64,000 nt of DNA, taken from contig NZ_NEFY01000003.1 of assembly GCF_002258215.1 (NCBI RefSeq), forward strand, positions 124,001 to 188,000, read 5' to 3'. The DNA comes from Marinobacter vinifirmus. GTDB taxonomy: Bacteria > Pseudomonadota > Gammaproteobacteria > Pseudomonadales > Oleiphilaceae. Within the stretch, counting starts at the first letter, position 1. The number at the start of each line of letters is the position of its first letter. Below, piece by piece: positions 50,967-60,387 of the stretch. The translations under genes were made by a program, and so were the position numbers. The notes under the pieces were generated by a model, which saw nothing but the letters and a program-made list of their open reading frames with translations, did not search any database and was not told the DNA's origin.

Positions 50967-52328
50967 TTAACGGTAACCGGCAGCCTTTTGCTTCTCGAAA
51001 TATTCCCGTGTCAGCCTGAACACCACCGGGCTGAGCAGCAACAGGGCGATCAGGTTAGGCAGCGCCATCATGGCGTTCAGGGTATCTGCGACCAGCCAGA
51101 TAAAGCCCAGGTTCACCGTGGCGCCCACCGGAATCGCAATGATCCACAGCACCCGGTACGGCACAATGGCTTTCACCCCGAACAGGAACTCGATGCTGCG
51201 CTCGCCGTAGAACGACCAGCCGATGATGGTGGTGAAGGCGAAGATGGCCAGTGCGATGGCGACCACATAGTTACCGAAGCCCGGCAGGCCGGTTTCAAAG
51301 GCCAGTGAGGTAAGCGCTGCACCGGTTTCACCGGAGGTCCAGGCGCCGGAGGTGATAATCACCAGGCCGGTGATGCTGCACACGATGATGGTATCGATGA
51401 AGGTGCCGAGCATGGCCACCATGCCCTGCTTTACCGGATTCTTGGTCTGGGCCGCAGCATGGGCAATGGGTGCGGAACCCAGGCCGGCTTCGTTGGAGAA
51501 AATGCCCCGGGCCACACCGAAGCGGATGGCTGCCCACACCGCGGCACCGGCAAAGCCACCCTCGGCTGCGGCAGGGCTGAAGGCGTAGCTGAAGACCATG
51601 CTGATGGCGTCCGGAATCGCGTTGGCGTTGATGGCCAGGACAATCAGGCCGATCAGCACGTAGGACACCGCCATGAACGGCACCAGCGCACTGGCGACCT
51701 GGCCGATGCGCTTGATACCACCAATCAGCACCATGCCCACCAGTACCATCAGGATAACGCCGGTTACCCAGTGCGGCAGGTTGAAGTTGGTTGCCAGCAC
51801 ATCAGCCACCGAGTTGGCCTGTACAGTGTTGCCGATGCCGAAGGCTGCGATCGAGGCAAAGACGGCAAACAAGACACCCAGCCAGGCCCACTTGCTGCCC
51901 AGGCCGTTACGGATGTAGTACATGGGGCCACCCACGTGATTGCCGCGCTCGTCGACCTCCCGGAAGCGAACCGCCAGTACGGCTTCGGAATACTTGGTGG
52001 CCATACCCACCAGGGCGGTCAGCCACATCCAGAACAGCGCACCCGGGCCGCCGAGGAAGACCGCCGTGGCCACGCCGGCAATGTTGCCGGTGCCCACAGT
52101 GGCAGACAGCGCCGTCATCAGGGCCTGGAACGGCGGAATGTCACCGTCGTCGTCATCGCCCCTGGCCCGGCCGCTCCACATCAGCCGGAAGCCGGCACCG
52201 AGTTTCATGATCGGCATCAGTTTCAGGCCGATACTCAGGAACAGGCCGACGCCCAGAATCATGACCAGCATGGGCAGGCCCCAAACCAGCCCGTTGATAT
52301 CATTAACAAAATTTGAAATGGCTTCCAT
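50967..52328 (-). CDS. Sodium:alanine symporter (AGCS family)
   Basis: 453 residues, about 10-11 helices. Family landmarks: ALSATVGTGNIAGVATAVFLGGPGALFWMWL, GMATKYSEAVLAVRFRE, VGGPMYYIRNG, FSNEAGLGSAPIAHAAAQT. Sodium-coupled uptake of alanine or glycine; substrate preference not readable. Confidence 0.93.
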   Translation of the reverse strand: MEAISNFVNDINGLVWGLPMLVMILGVGLFLSIGLKLMPIMKLGAGFRLMWSGRARGDDDDGDIPPFQALMTALSATVGTGNIAGVATAVFLGGPGALFWMWLTALVGMATKYSEAVLAVRFREVDERGNHVGGPMYYIRNGLGSKWAWLGVLFAVFASIAAFGIGNTVQANSVADVLATNFNLPHWVTGVILMVLVGMVLIGGIKRIGQVASALVPFMAVSYVLIGLIVLAINANAIPDAISMVFSYAFSPAAAEGGFAGAAVWAAIRFGVARGIFSNEAGLGSAPIAHAAAQTKNPVKQGMVAMLGTFIDTIIVCSITGLVIITSGAWTSGETGAALTSLAFETGLPGFGNYVVAIALAIFAFTTIIGWSFYGERSIEFLFGVKAIVPYRVLWIIAIPVGATVNLGFIWLVADTLNAMMALPNLIALLLLSPVVFRLTREYFEKQKAAGYR

Positions 52329-52526
52329 GGAGACTCCCGGTTTTTGCCACGGATTTATTATGTTTTTTGGCCTTGTTCAGGCATAACTCATTGAGTTTAG
52401 TCGACTATTTTTTCATGTAAACCGTTTTTACTGCCGTGGTTTCCTATTTGCGGGCGAATTGCCTATGTTTAGGGTAACCGGAATCGCTTTCCGGCCAGTT
52501 GAATCTGACACCGAGGGGAGCAGTTG

Positions 52527-52958
52527 ATGCGCTCACTGAAGATTTCCGAAGTCATGTGGAACCATATTGAACCCATCCGCTGTGGCACACCGCTGCCACG
52601 GGTGGTGAAGGCGCTGCTTGAGAACCACGTTTCCGGGCTGCCGGTAGTGGACGACCAGCGCCATGTACTGGGCTTTGTGTCGGAGCAGGACTGCATTCAT
52701 GCACTGCTGGTGAGTAACTACCATGGCGAAGGCGAGCCCATGGTGGACGACGTGATGTTCCATAACCCGCTGACGGTATCCCCGGATATGTCGGTGGTAG
52801 ACCTGGCCCAGAACCTGGGTGCCGGTAAACCGAAAGTGTATCCGGTGGTTGATCATGGGAAACTGGTGGGTATTGTTACCCGTACAGCCATCCTGTCCCA
52901 GCTGGCAAAGGCAGGTTACACCATGGAGAAATCCCGCTTTGCCAGTGCCGAGGACTGA
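52527..52958 (+). CDS. Tandem CBS domain protein
   Basis: 143 residues, two CBS domains (about 5-60 and 78-135): ALLENHVSGLPVVDDQRHVLGFVSEQD and AQNLGAGKPKVYPVVDHGKLVGIVTRTAIL. ATG 52527 follows GAGGGGAGCAG. Free-standing CBS pairs bind adenosyl nucleotides and regulate partners; the partner is unknown. Confidence 0.88.
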   Translation: MRSLKISEVMWNHIEPIRCGTPLPRVVKALLENHVSGLPVVDDQRHVLGFVSEQDCIHALLVSNYHGEGEPMVDDVMFHNPLTVSPDMSVVDLAQNLGAGKPKVYPVVDHGKLVGIVTRTAILSQLAKAGYTMEKSRFASAED

Positions 52959-52987
52959 GGCACCCATTCAACAGAATCAGGACTGCT

Positions 52988-53836
52988 ATGGAACTGTTAT
53001 CGACCAACGTCTGTTTTGACGGCGAACACCGCCGCTATCGCCATACCTCGGCCACGCTGCAGTGCGCGATGGAATTTGCGGTTTTCCTGCCTCCGGCGGT
53101 ACTGGGCACCAATGGCAAGCCGGTACCGGTGCTGTACTGGCTCTCGGGGCTGACCTGCACCGACCAGAACTTCATGCAGAAAGCCGGCGCCCAGAAGCTG
53201 GCGGCCAGGCTCGGCCTGGCGATTGTCTGCCCGGACACCAGCCCACGGGGCCTGAACCTGCCGGGTGAAGACGACAGCTACGACTTCGGCTCCGGAGCCG
53301 GCTTCTATGTGAACGCGACCGAGCAGCCCTGGGCTCCCCATTATCGCATGTACGATTACGTGGTGAAGGAATTGCCGCAGCTGGTGGAAAGCGAACTGCC
53401 ATTGAGTGGTGAGCGGGCTGTCAGCGGGCATTCCATGGGCGGCCACGGTGCGCTGATTTGTGCCCTGAAGAATCCGGGTTTCTACAAATCCGTGTCGGCG
53501 TTCGCGCCCATCGCCAACCCGATGGCCTGCCCCTGGGGTCAGAAAGCCTTTACCGGTTACCTGGGGTCAGACCAGGGCCGCTGGGAAGAGTGGGATGCCA
53601 CCCGGCTGATTCCGGGGGCTGAGGAGCGCTTGCCCCTGTTGATTGACCAGGGCACCGCCGATGAATTCCTGGAGCAGCAGCTGAATCCGGAAGCGCTGGC
53701 GGATGCCTGCGAGAAGCACCAGCACCACATCAATCTGCGCATGCACCGGGGCTACGACCACAGCTACTTCTTTATCGCCTCGTTCATTGATGACCACCTG
53801 AACCACCACGCCCGGGCATTGGGCCTGGTGGCCTGA
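52988..53836 (+). CDS. fghA: S-formylglutathione hydrolase
   Basis: 282 residues, esterase D family. Nucleophile elbow SGHSMGGHGALI near residue 148; conserved YWLSGLTCTDQNFMQKAGAQ, and the C-terminal GYDHSYFFIASFIDDH with catalytic His. Hydrolyses S-formylglutathione in formaldehyde detoxification. The glutathione-dependent formaldehyde dehydrogenase gene (adhC) is not beside it. Confidence 0.94.
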   Translation: MELLSTNVCFDGEHRRYRHTSATLQCAMEFAVFLPPAVLGTNGKPVPVLYWLSGLTCTDQNFMQKAGAQKLAARLGLAIVCPDTSPRGLNLPGEDDSYDFGSGAGFYVNATEQPWAPHYRMYDYVVKELPQLVESELPLSGERAVSGHSMGGHGALICALKNPGFYKSVSAFAPIANPMACPWGQKAFTGYLGSDQGRWEEWDATRLIPGAEERLPLLIDQGTADEFLEQQLNPEALADACEKHQHHINLRMHRGYDHSYFFIASFIDDHLNHHARALGLVA

Positions 53837-53840
53837 CGCA

Positions 53841-56705
53841 TCAGGCCTGCGGTTGCATATTGGCGTGGTATTTGAACGCCTGCCGGATATGCTCCCGCAG
53901 CTGTTTTTCGTCCCAGGGCTTGGTCAGGAACTTGTAGATTGCGCCCTGGTTGATGGCCTCGGTGACGGATTTCAGGTCGGTGTAGCCGGACAGCACAATG
54001 CGCACGGTGTGCGGATGAATGGCTTTCACCTGGCTGAGAAACTCGGTGCCGGACATTTCCGGCATGCGCTGGTCTGAAATGATCACCTGTACTTCGTTTT
54101 CCGCCAGCAGGGTGAAGGCTTCGCTGATGTTGGTGGATGACAGAATCCGGTAGCCATCCCGGCGCAGGGTCCGGGTCAGGGCCTTGATGATGTTCACCTC
54201 ATCGTCCAGCAGCAGGACGGTTTTCTGCTCTTCCTCTGCATTATCACTGCCGCCGGCCCCGCGATGTCCGTGCAGGTTCATATATTCGGTCAGCTGCTCG
54301 AACGGCATGGGCCGCGAGAAGGCATAGCCCTGCAGCAGGTCACACTGGTTGCGGCGCAGGAAGTTGGCCTGGGCCTCGGTTTCCACCCCTTCAGCCACCA
54401 CTTCCAGCGACAGGTGGTGGGCCATGGAAATGACGCCCCGGGTGATGGCGGCATCACTCCGGTTCTTGATGACTTCCTTGATGAACGAGTTGTCGATCTT
54501 GATCCGGTTGGCCGGCATCTGCTTGATGTAGGTCAGGCTCGAGAAACCGGTGCCGAAATCATCAATCGAGATCTGTACACCCAGCTCCCGGAGTTTGTGG
54601 AGTGTGTCGACCACCTGGCTGGTGTCATTGATGACCGCAGACTCCACCATCTCCAGGTCCAGCGCCTGGGCTGGCAGGCCAGATTCGCCCAGGGCCCGTT
54701 TGACCGTCGCCAGAAAATCGGTTTTCCGGATCTGTACCGGCGAGATATTCACACCCACCGAACAGTCCCGGAAGCCGGCGGCATGGAGTTTGACCATATC
54801 CCGGCAAGCCTGGTCCAGCACCCATTCACCCAGGGCAATAATTTGCCCGGTTTCCTCAGCCAGCGGTACGAAGTCTGCCGGCGATACCAGGCCAAGCTCC
54901 GGGTGTTCCCAGCGCACCAGCGCTTCCACCGAGCGGGCCTGGCCGGTGCGGGAGTCGATCATCGGTTGGTAGTAGAGCGTCAGGGCATGGTTGTCGATGG
55001 CATCCTGCAGCTGGTTGCGCAGCTTGACCCGGTAACTGGCCTGGGAGTTCATGGCTTCTTCAAACCACTGCCAGGTGTTGCGGCCCAGTTGCTTGGCCTG
55101 GTACATGGCCAGGTCCGCCTGCTGGATCAGTTCAGCGGAACTGCTGATGTTGCCGTCGGTTTCGGTCATGCCGATGCTGGCGGTCAGGTGCAGGGTAACG
55201 TCGCCAATCCGGTAAGGGTTGGCCAGGGTGCTCATTACCTGTTCCACCACCAGCTGGGCATCGCTGCCGTGGGTCAGCCCCGACAGCGCGACGACAAATT
55301 CGTCGCCACTGACCCGCGCCACGGTGTCGCCTGAGCGCACCAGTTCTTTCAGGCGGCGGGCCACTTCGATCAGGATCTGGTCGCCGATGCGGTGGCCGAG
55401 GGAATCATTGATCAGCTTGAAGCCGTCCAGGTCAATGAACAGTACACCCACATGGCGGTTGTAGCGCCGGGCAAACTGGCAGGCCTGGGTCAGCCGGTCT
55501 TCCAGCAGGGTGCGGTTGGGCAGCTGGGTGAGCACATCGTGGCTGGAGTTGTAGGCCAGCTGGTGTTCGATGGATTTGCGCTCGGAAATGTCGTTCTGTA
55601 CGCCCACGTAATGGGTGATTTCATTGCGCTCATTGCGGATCGGCGACAGGTACAGGTCGTTCCAGAACGGAGTGCCGTCTTTGCGGTAGTTGCGCAGCAT
55701 AACCGAAACTTCTTCGCCATCGGCCAGGCCCCGGTGGATAGTCTCCAGCGCCTGCATGTTGCTGTCATCGGGTGGATCGCCCTGCAGGAACCGGCAGTTG
55801 CGGCCCAGTACTTCGGCGGCGGTGTAGCCGGTGATGCGCTCGAAGGTGGGGTTTACGTACACCAGTGGCATGTCAGCGGCACGGGCATCGGCCACCACCA
55901 TGCCGTTGGAGCTGGTTTCAATGCAGCGTTGCAGCAGTTTCAGCTGCCGGGTGTTTTCGATCTGGGCGGTTTTGTCGGTCAGGGTGAACAGGGCCAGTTC
56001 GTGGTGGCCAATGGTGATGTTCTGGCTGGCCACTTCCACAATCAGCTTTCGGCCATCCCTGGTGCGGTGGCATTCCAGCCCAGCCCCCGCTTGCAGCACT
56101 GTGCCGTCGCCATCCGGCGCGCCGGTCAGGGATTTATCGGCCAGGTCGGCAATGTTCAGGCCTGCGACTTCCTCCAGCACCACGCCATAGAGCGTGCGTG
56201 CCGCTTCGTTCATGGCATTCATGCGGCCGCTGCCCGGCGCTGCCAGGCACATGGGCGTGGGGTTATTCTCGAACAGCAGCCGGTACTGGGCTTCGCTGCT
56301 GGCCAGATCTTCGGTGGCGACAGCACGGTCGATGGCATAGCGAATGCTGCGCAACAGGGCATGGCCATCGATACGGCCCTTGACCAGGTAATCGGCGGCC
56401 CCCAGTTCAACGGCCCGGGCATCCAGCTCTTCATCGCCCTGGCCGGTCAGCAGGATAAACGGGGTGGTGATGCCTTCGTTCTTCGCCTGCTGGATCAGGT
56501 CAAGGCCGGAATCCGGCCCAAGGCGCAGGTCAACCAGGGCCACATCAAAGCTTTCCCGGTGCAGGGCGGCCAGGCCATCGTCCAGGCAGTTGTGCCAGGT
56601 CAGCCGGGTTTTGCCCGGGCTGGCTTCAGCCAGCAGGTCTTCGGTAATCAGGTAGTCGTCTTCGTCGTCCTCGATCAGCAATACGCGCAACATCGGGTCG
56701 GTCAT
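53841..56705 (-). CDS. Response regulator with PAS, GGDEF, EAL and second REC domain
   Basis: 954 residues from ATG 56705. Order: REC (about 1-125, VLLIEDDEDD, VALVDLRLG), PAS (about 140-250), PAS-PAC (about 265-380), GGDEF (about 390-545) with SGDEF in place of GGDEF and an I-site RSGD five residues before it, EAL (about 565-815, VEALVRW, DDFGTGFSSL), and a C-terminal REC (about 830-950, VLLLDDEVN, VIISDQRMPEMSG). c-di-GMP turnover protein with two receiver domains. Overlaps the upstream response regulator gene by 4 bp; last gene of a five-gene signalling operon. Confidence 0.92.
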   Translation of the reverse strand: MTDPMLRVLLIEDDEDDYLITEDLLAEASPGKTRLTWHNCLDDGLAALHRESFDVALVDLRLGPDSGLDLIQQAKNEGITTPFILLTGQGDEELDARAVELGAADYLVKGRIDGHALLRSIRYAIDRAVATEDLASSEAQYRLLFENNPTPMCLAAPGSGRMNAMNEAARTLYGVVLEEVAGLNIADLADKSLTGAPDGDGTVLQAGAGLECHRTRDGRKLIVEVASQNITIGHHELALFTLTDKTAQIENTRQLKLLQRCIETSSNGMVVADARAADMPLVYVNPTFERITGYTAAEVLGRNCRFLQGDPPDDSNMQALETIHRGLADGEEVSVMLRNYRKDGTPFWNDLYLSPIRNERNEITHYVGVQNDISERKSIEHQLAYNSSHDVLTQLPNRTLLEDRLTQACQFARRYNRHVGVLFIDLDGFKLINDSLGHRIGDQILIEVARRLKELVRSGDTVARVSGDEFVVALSGLTHGSDAQLVVEQVMSTLANPYRIGDVTLHLTASIGMTETDGNISSSAELIQQADLAMYQAKQLGRNTWQWFEEAMNSQASYRVKLRNQLQDAIDNHALTLYYQPMIDSRTGQARSVEALVRWEHPELGLVSPADFVPLAEETGQIIALGEWVLDQACRDMVKLHAAGFRDCSVGVNISPVQIRKTDFLATVKRALGESGLPAQALDLEMVESAVINDTSQVVDTLHKLRELGVQISIDDFGTGFSSLTYIKQMPANRIKIDNSFIKEVIKNRSDAAITRGVISMAHHLSLEVVAEGVETEAQANFLRRNQCDLLQGYAFSRPMPFEQLTEYMNLHGHRGAGGSDNAEEEQKTVLLLDDEVNIIKALTRTLRRDGYRILSSTNISEAFTLLAENEVQVIISDQRMPEMSGTEFLSQVKAIHPHTVRIVLSGYTDLKSVTEAINQGAIYKFLTKPWDEKQLREHIRQAFKYHANMQPQA

Positions 56706-57118
56706 GGTGATTCCCACCAGGTTTCCAGGGCTTTTACGATTTCGATCAGTTCGGTGTAACTGGACGGCTTAACCAGATAGTCGTTGGCCCCCTGGGCCAG
56801 GCAGAAGGCCCGGTCTTCATCGTTTCTGGATGTGGTCAGGATGACCGTTGGCAGCTGTTGCAGGGCGGGTTCCGAGCGGATTTCCACCAGCGATTGCCGG
56901 CCGTCTTTCAGGGGCATGTTCAGGTCGAGCAGCAACAGGTCCGGCAGTGGCCCGGGGCCTTCTTCACCAAGCAACAGCGCCATCAGCTCCACGCCGTCGG
57001 AGACAAACCGCAACTGGCAGTGCTCGCAGGTTTCCTCGAAGGCATCCTGCAGCATCAGCTGGTCGTCCGGATCGTCTTCGGCGATCAGGATTACCGGGGG
57101 GCGGTTGTCGCTGGTCAT
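56702..57118 (-). CDS. Single-domain response regulator
   Basis: 138 residues, REC only: ILIAEDDPDDQ, LLLDLNMPLKDGR (phospho-Asp), VILTTSRNDED, YLVKPSSYTEL. Sequence resembles Rcp1-type regulators that pair with phytochrome-like kinases. Starts two bases after the kinase stop. Confidence 0.92.
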   Translation of the reverse strand: MTSDNRPPVILIAEDDPDDQLMLQDAFEETCEHCQLRFVSDGVELMALLLGEEGPGPLPDLLLLDLNMPLKDGRQSLVEIRSEPALQQLPTVILTTSRNDEDRAFCLAQGANDYLVKPSSYTELIEIVKALETWWESP

Positions 57119-57119
57119 A

Positions 57120-58727
57120 TCAGGCCGCTCCCTGACCGGTGCGCAAGCGGATACGGAAGGTGGTGCCGGTGCCGGGCTGGCTGTTCAGGCTGACCGATGC
57201 TCCGTGGCGATCGAGGATTTTCTTCACAATCGCCATGCCGATTCCGGTGCCCGGGTAGCCTTCTTTCTGGTGCAACCGCTGGAACGGGTGGAACAGTTTT
57301 TCCGCATAGCGTTCGTCGAAGCCGATGCCGTTGTCGCTGACCACCAGGGTCCAGGCATCGTTCGTGATGTCCTCGGCCCGCACCTGAACCACCGGAGGTC
57401 GGTCCGGTGCGTGGAACTTGATGGCGTTACTGAGCAGGTTTTGCAACACCTGCCGCAACTGCATGGCGTCGCCCCAGGTTGCCGGCAGTGTTTCGGCGTC
57501 TACCTTGCCCTGGGCCCGGCCGATGCTGGTTTCCATATCCACCAGCACTTCGCTGAGGATTTCGTTGGTGTTGCAGGCCACCATGGGCTTGGCCCGGGTG
57601 GTTACCCGCGAATAGGACAGCAGGTCTTCAATCAGTGCCTGCATGCGCCCAGCAGCCGACTGCATGCGCCGCAGATAGTCTTTTTCCCGCTCGCCCAGGT
57701 CTTCGGAACGGGCAATCAGGCGGTCCGAGAATGCCTGTATCTTGCGCAGGGGTTCCTGCAGGTCGTGGGAGGCCACGAAGGCGAAGTCCTGCAGCTCCCG
57801 GTTGCTGCGCTCCAGTTCCTTCATGGTTTCTTCCAGCTGTTCCATGGCCTTGCGCAGGGCCGTGGTGTCACGGGCCACCACGTAGATCAGGTCGTCGGCA
57901 CTGAGAATGGCGTTGATGTCGACCCAGTGGATGCCGCCCTGCCGGTTGAGGATACGAACCTCCAGGTCTTTGATTTCCGCGCCTTCGCCCAGTGCCCATA
58001 CGGCTTCCTGGACCGCTTCCCGGTCGTCTTCGTGGATCAGGTCAAGGTAGGAGGTACCCAGCAGTTCATCCCGGGTGTAGCCCAGGGTGTCGACAAAGTG
58101 GGCGTTCAGCTCGAAGAAATAACTGTTCAGGTCGATGATGCAGAACATGTCGGGTGACAGCGAGAAGAACTGTTCCCGTTCCTGGGTGAGGATTTCGGCC
58201 ACCAGTTCGTTGCTGATGTCCCGGCCTACGCAGAACAGGATCTGGTCTTCCGGAGACCACTCGGCAATCCAGGCAATCGTGATGACCTGGCCGTTGCGGT
58301 GGTTCAGCCGGGCCCGGAACTCGATGGCTTTGTCGTGTTCGCCAGAGATCAGCCTGGCCATTTCATCTTCGGTGCTGGCCCGGTCTTCCGGCACCAGTAG
58401 CTGGCGGTAGGGCTGGCCCTGAAGCTCTTCGGGGCTGTAGCCAAGAATGGTGAGACAGGCCGGGCTGATCTGCAAAAAGGTCCCATCGGCACTGATGGAG
58501 CAGAGAATATCCCGGGAGAACTCCAGGAAGCGCTCGTTGATGTAGCGCAGCGCCCGTTCCTGCTCCAGGTGGTAGTTGAGGGTGTTATTGAGCTCTTCCA
58601 GCGACGCCGAACGCTGCCGGGCCTGGTTCCAGAACCGGTAGCTGGCAATGGCCAGGGCCACCACCAGTATCGACGCGCTGACAACGAGCAGAATCAGCCA
58701 GGGGCTGAAGCCGGAGGAAACCGCCAT
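57120..58727 (-). CDS. Membrane PAS-PAS sensor histidine kinase
   Basis: 535 residues. One N-terminal helix (WLILLVVSASILVVALAIA), two PAS domains (about 65-175 and 185-295), HisKA with SHDLQEPLRKIQAF (phospho-His), and HATPase with LQNLLSNAIKFH, DNGIGFD and GTGIGMAIVKKI. Phytochrome-like HisKA type. Sits among response regulator genes it probably phosphorylates. Confidence 0.92.
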   Translation of the reverse strand: MAVSSGFSPWLILLVVSASILVVALAIASYRFWNQARQRSASLEELNNTLNYHLEQERALRYINERFLEFSRDILCSISADGTFLQISPACLTILGYSPEELQGQPYRQLLVPEDRASTEDEMARLISGEHDKAIEFRARLNHRNGQVITIAWIAEWSPEDQILFCVGRDISNELVAEILTQEREQFFSLSPDMFCIIDLNSYFFELNAHFVDTLGYTRDELLGTSYLDLIHEDDREAVQEAVWALGEGAEIKDLEVRILNRQGGIHWVDINAILSADDLIYVVARDTTALRKAMEQLEETMKELERSNRELQDFAFVASHDLQEPLRKIQAFSDRLIARSEDLGEREKDYLRRMQSAAGRMQALIEDLLSYSRVTTRAKPMVACNTNEILSEVLVDMETSIGRAQGKVDAETLPATWGDAMQLRQVLQNLLSNAIKFHAPDRPPVVQVRAEDITNDAWTLVVSDNGIGFDERYAEKLFHPFQRLHQKEGYPGTGIGMAIVKKILDRHGASVSLNSQPGTGTTFRIRLRTGQGAA

Positions 58728-59267
58728 TCAGTCGGAAGACCCCGCATCGTCGTCCAGCAGTACCGAACCATCGGCATCCCGGCGCACCCGGGTAATGCCG
58801 GGGTTGTCGGCCTCCAGGCGCAGCAGCTCTTCTTCCCGGGCCTTGATCATGGCCCGCTGGGCGTCGTTTTCCTTGCGCAGGCGCTGGTTTTCTTTTTGCA
58901 GGCTATAGAGTTCTACCGCGGAACTGATCGCAGCGACCACTTCATGGTCGTCCCAGGGCTTGGTCAGGTATCGGAAGACTTCCGCCTGGTTGATGGCCTT
59001 GACCATGGATTCGCTGTCGCCATGGCCACTGAGTACCAGGCGGATGGCGCCCGGTTGCTTCTGCTTGGCAAATTTCAGGTAGGTGACACCATCGGCCATG
59101 GGCATCTTGTAGTCTGACAGGATGACCGCGTACTCGTGTTGCAGAAGGGCTTCGAGGGCTTCTTCAACATCGCTGAAGGCGTCGACCTGCCAGTCCTGCC
59201 GGCGCAACAGGCGGCGCAAGCTGTTGAGGACGTTCGGCTCGTCGTCGACCAGCTGGATTCTGATCAT
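58728..59267 (-). CDS. Response regulator with coiled-coil tail
   Basis: 179 residues. REC domain (about 1-120): IQLVDDEPNVLNSL, VILSDYKMPMADG, YLTKPWDDHEV. The FRYLTKPWDD type resembles RpfG-like RECs. The tail (about 125-179) is a charged coiled coil (LQKENQRLRKEN) and a short acidic end, without an output domain. Start overlaps the upstream kinase stop by 4 bp. Confidence 0.9.
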   Translation of the reverse strand: MIRIQLVDDEPNVLNSLRRLLRRQDWQVDAFSDVEEALEALLQHEYAVILSDYKMPMADGVTYLKFAKQKQPGAIRLVLSGHGDSESMVKAINQAEVFRYLTKPWDDHEVVAAISSAVELYSLQKENQRLRKENDAQRAMIKAREEELLRLEADNPGITRVRRDADGSVLLDDDAGSSD

Positions 59268-60145
59268 GCAGGGTTCTCCGTATCCTGGTTCTGCTGTGTG
59301 TGCTGGAGCGGTTCCGGTTGTGTTACCGGTAGTGTAATCCGGAATCGGGTGCCCTGCCCGGGCTCGCTGTGTACCTCGATCTCGCCATTGTGCTTCTTGA
59401 TGATGTTGAAGGACAGCGACAGCCCCAGCCCGGTGCCCTTGCCGATGCCCTTGGTGGTGAAGAACGGCTCGAAAATGCGGTTCAGGTGCTCGCTGGCAAT
59501 ACCCTTTCCGGTGTCTTCCACTTCCAGGGTAACGCTATCACCCTGGTGCCGGGTACGGATGGTGATCTTGCCAAAATCCTCGATGGCGTGGGCCGCGTTA
59601 ACCAGCAGGTTCATGATCACCTGGTTGATCTGGGAGGCAATGCACTCCACGTGGGGCAGCTCTCCGAAATCCCGGACAACCTCGGCTTTGTATTTGAGCT
59701 CGTTGTTCACCACGTTCAGGGTGGTTTCAATACCCCGGTGCAGGTCGGCCTGCTTGAACTCTTCTTCCTCGATGTGGGAGAAGTCCTTCATCGCCGAGAT
59801 GATGGTTTTTACCCGTTCGATACCCTCGCGGGATTCGCTCAGCAGGTCTTTCAGGTCTTCCCGCAGGTAGTTGTAATCGATGTTGTGGCGAATCTGGCGC
59901 AGATCCTCCAGCGATGCCGCGGTGTCGATGGCATCGGTCAGCCGGAACAGGTCGTTCAGGTAGTTTTCCAGGGTTTGCAGGTTGGAATAGACGTAGCCCA
60001 CCGGGTTGTTGATCTCGTGGGCAACCCCCGCGGCCAGCTGGCCGATGGCCGCCAGCTTTTCCGATTGCAGCAGTTGTTTGTTGGCCTGCTCCAGTCGGGC
60101 ATTGAGTGCGTCCTGGCCGGTGTCGGTGGGTTCCTTGTCGGTCAT
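59264..60145 (-). CDS. Cytoplasmic sensor histidine kinase
   Basis: 293 residues, no membrane helix. An N-terminal coiled coil (LNARLEQANKQLLQSEKLAA) leads into HisKA with GVAHEINNPVGYVYSNL (phospho-His) and HATPase with NLLVNAAHAIED, DTGKGI and GKGTGLGLSLSF. No sensor domain of its own; probably receives input through partners. First gene of the operon. Confidence 0.92.
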   Translation of the reverse strand: MTDKEPTDTGQDALNARLEQANKQLLQSEKLAAIGQLAAGVAHEINNPVGYVYSNLQTLENYLNDLFRLTDAIDTAASLEDLRQIRHNIDYNYLREDLKDLLSESREGIERVKTIISAMKDFSHIEEEEFKQADLHRGIETTLNVVNNELKYKAEVVRDFGELPHVECIASQINQVIMNLLVNAAHAIEDFGKITIRTRHQGDSVTLEVEDTGKGIASEHLNRIFEPFFTTKGIGKGTGLGLSLSFNIIKKHNGEIEVHSEPGQGTRFRITLPVTQPEPLQHTQQNQDTENPA

Positions 60146-60387
60146 TTGGGTGCCTGCCTGCGGGTTGGTTGGATAAACAATATCTGGATTGCATCCAGTA
60201 TAGATTCACTGCCCCGGTTTTTGCGTAACGTTTGGTTTCCGGAGTTCACGCCAAGTTATTAATTCTTCGTGAGATACGTGGTTGTTCAGGTAGAAATTTG
60301 TTAAGAATCGTTGTCGCGCGGCGACCGCTCAATTAGCTTGCGCTATTCTTGAATCCCAAATAAGACTTTTGTCGGATCCGGTTCCGC

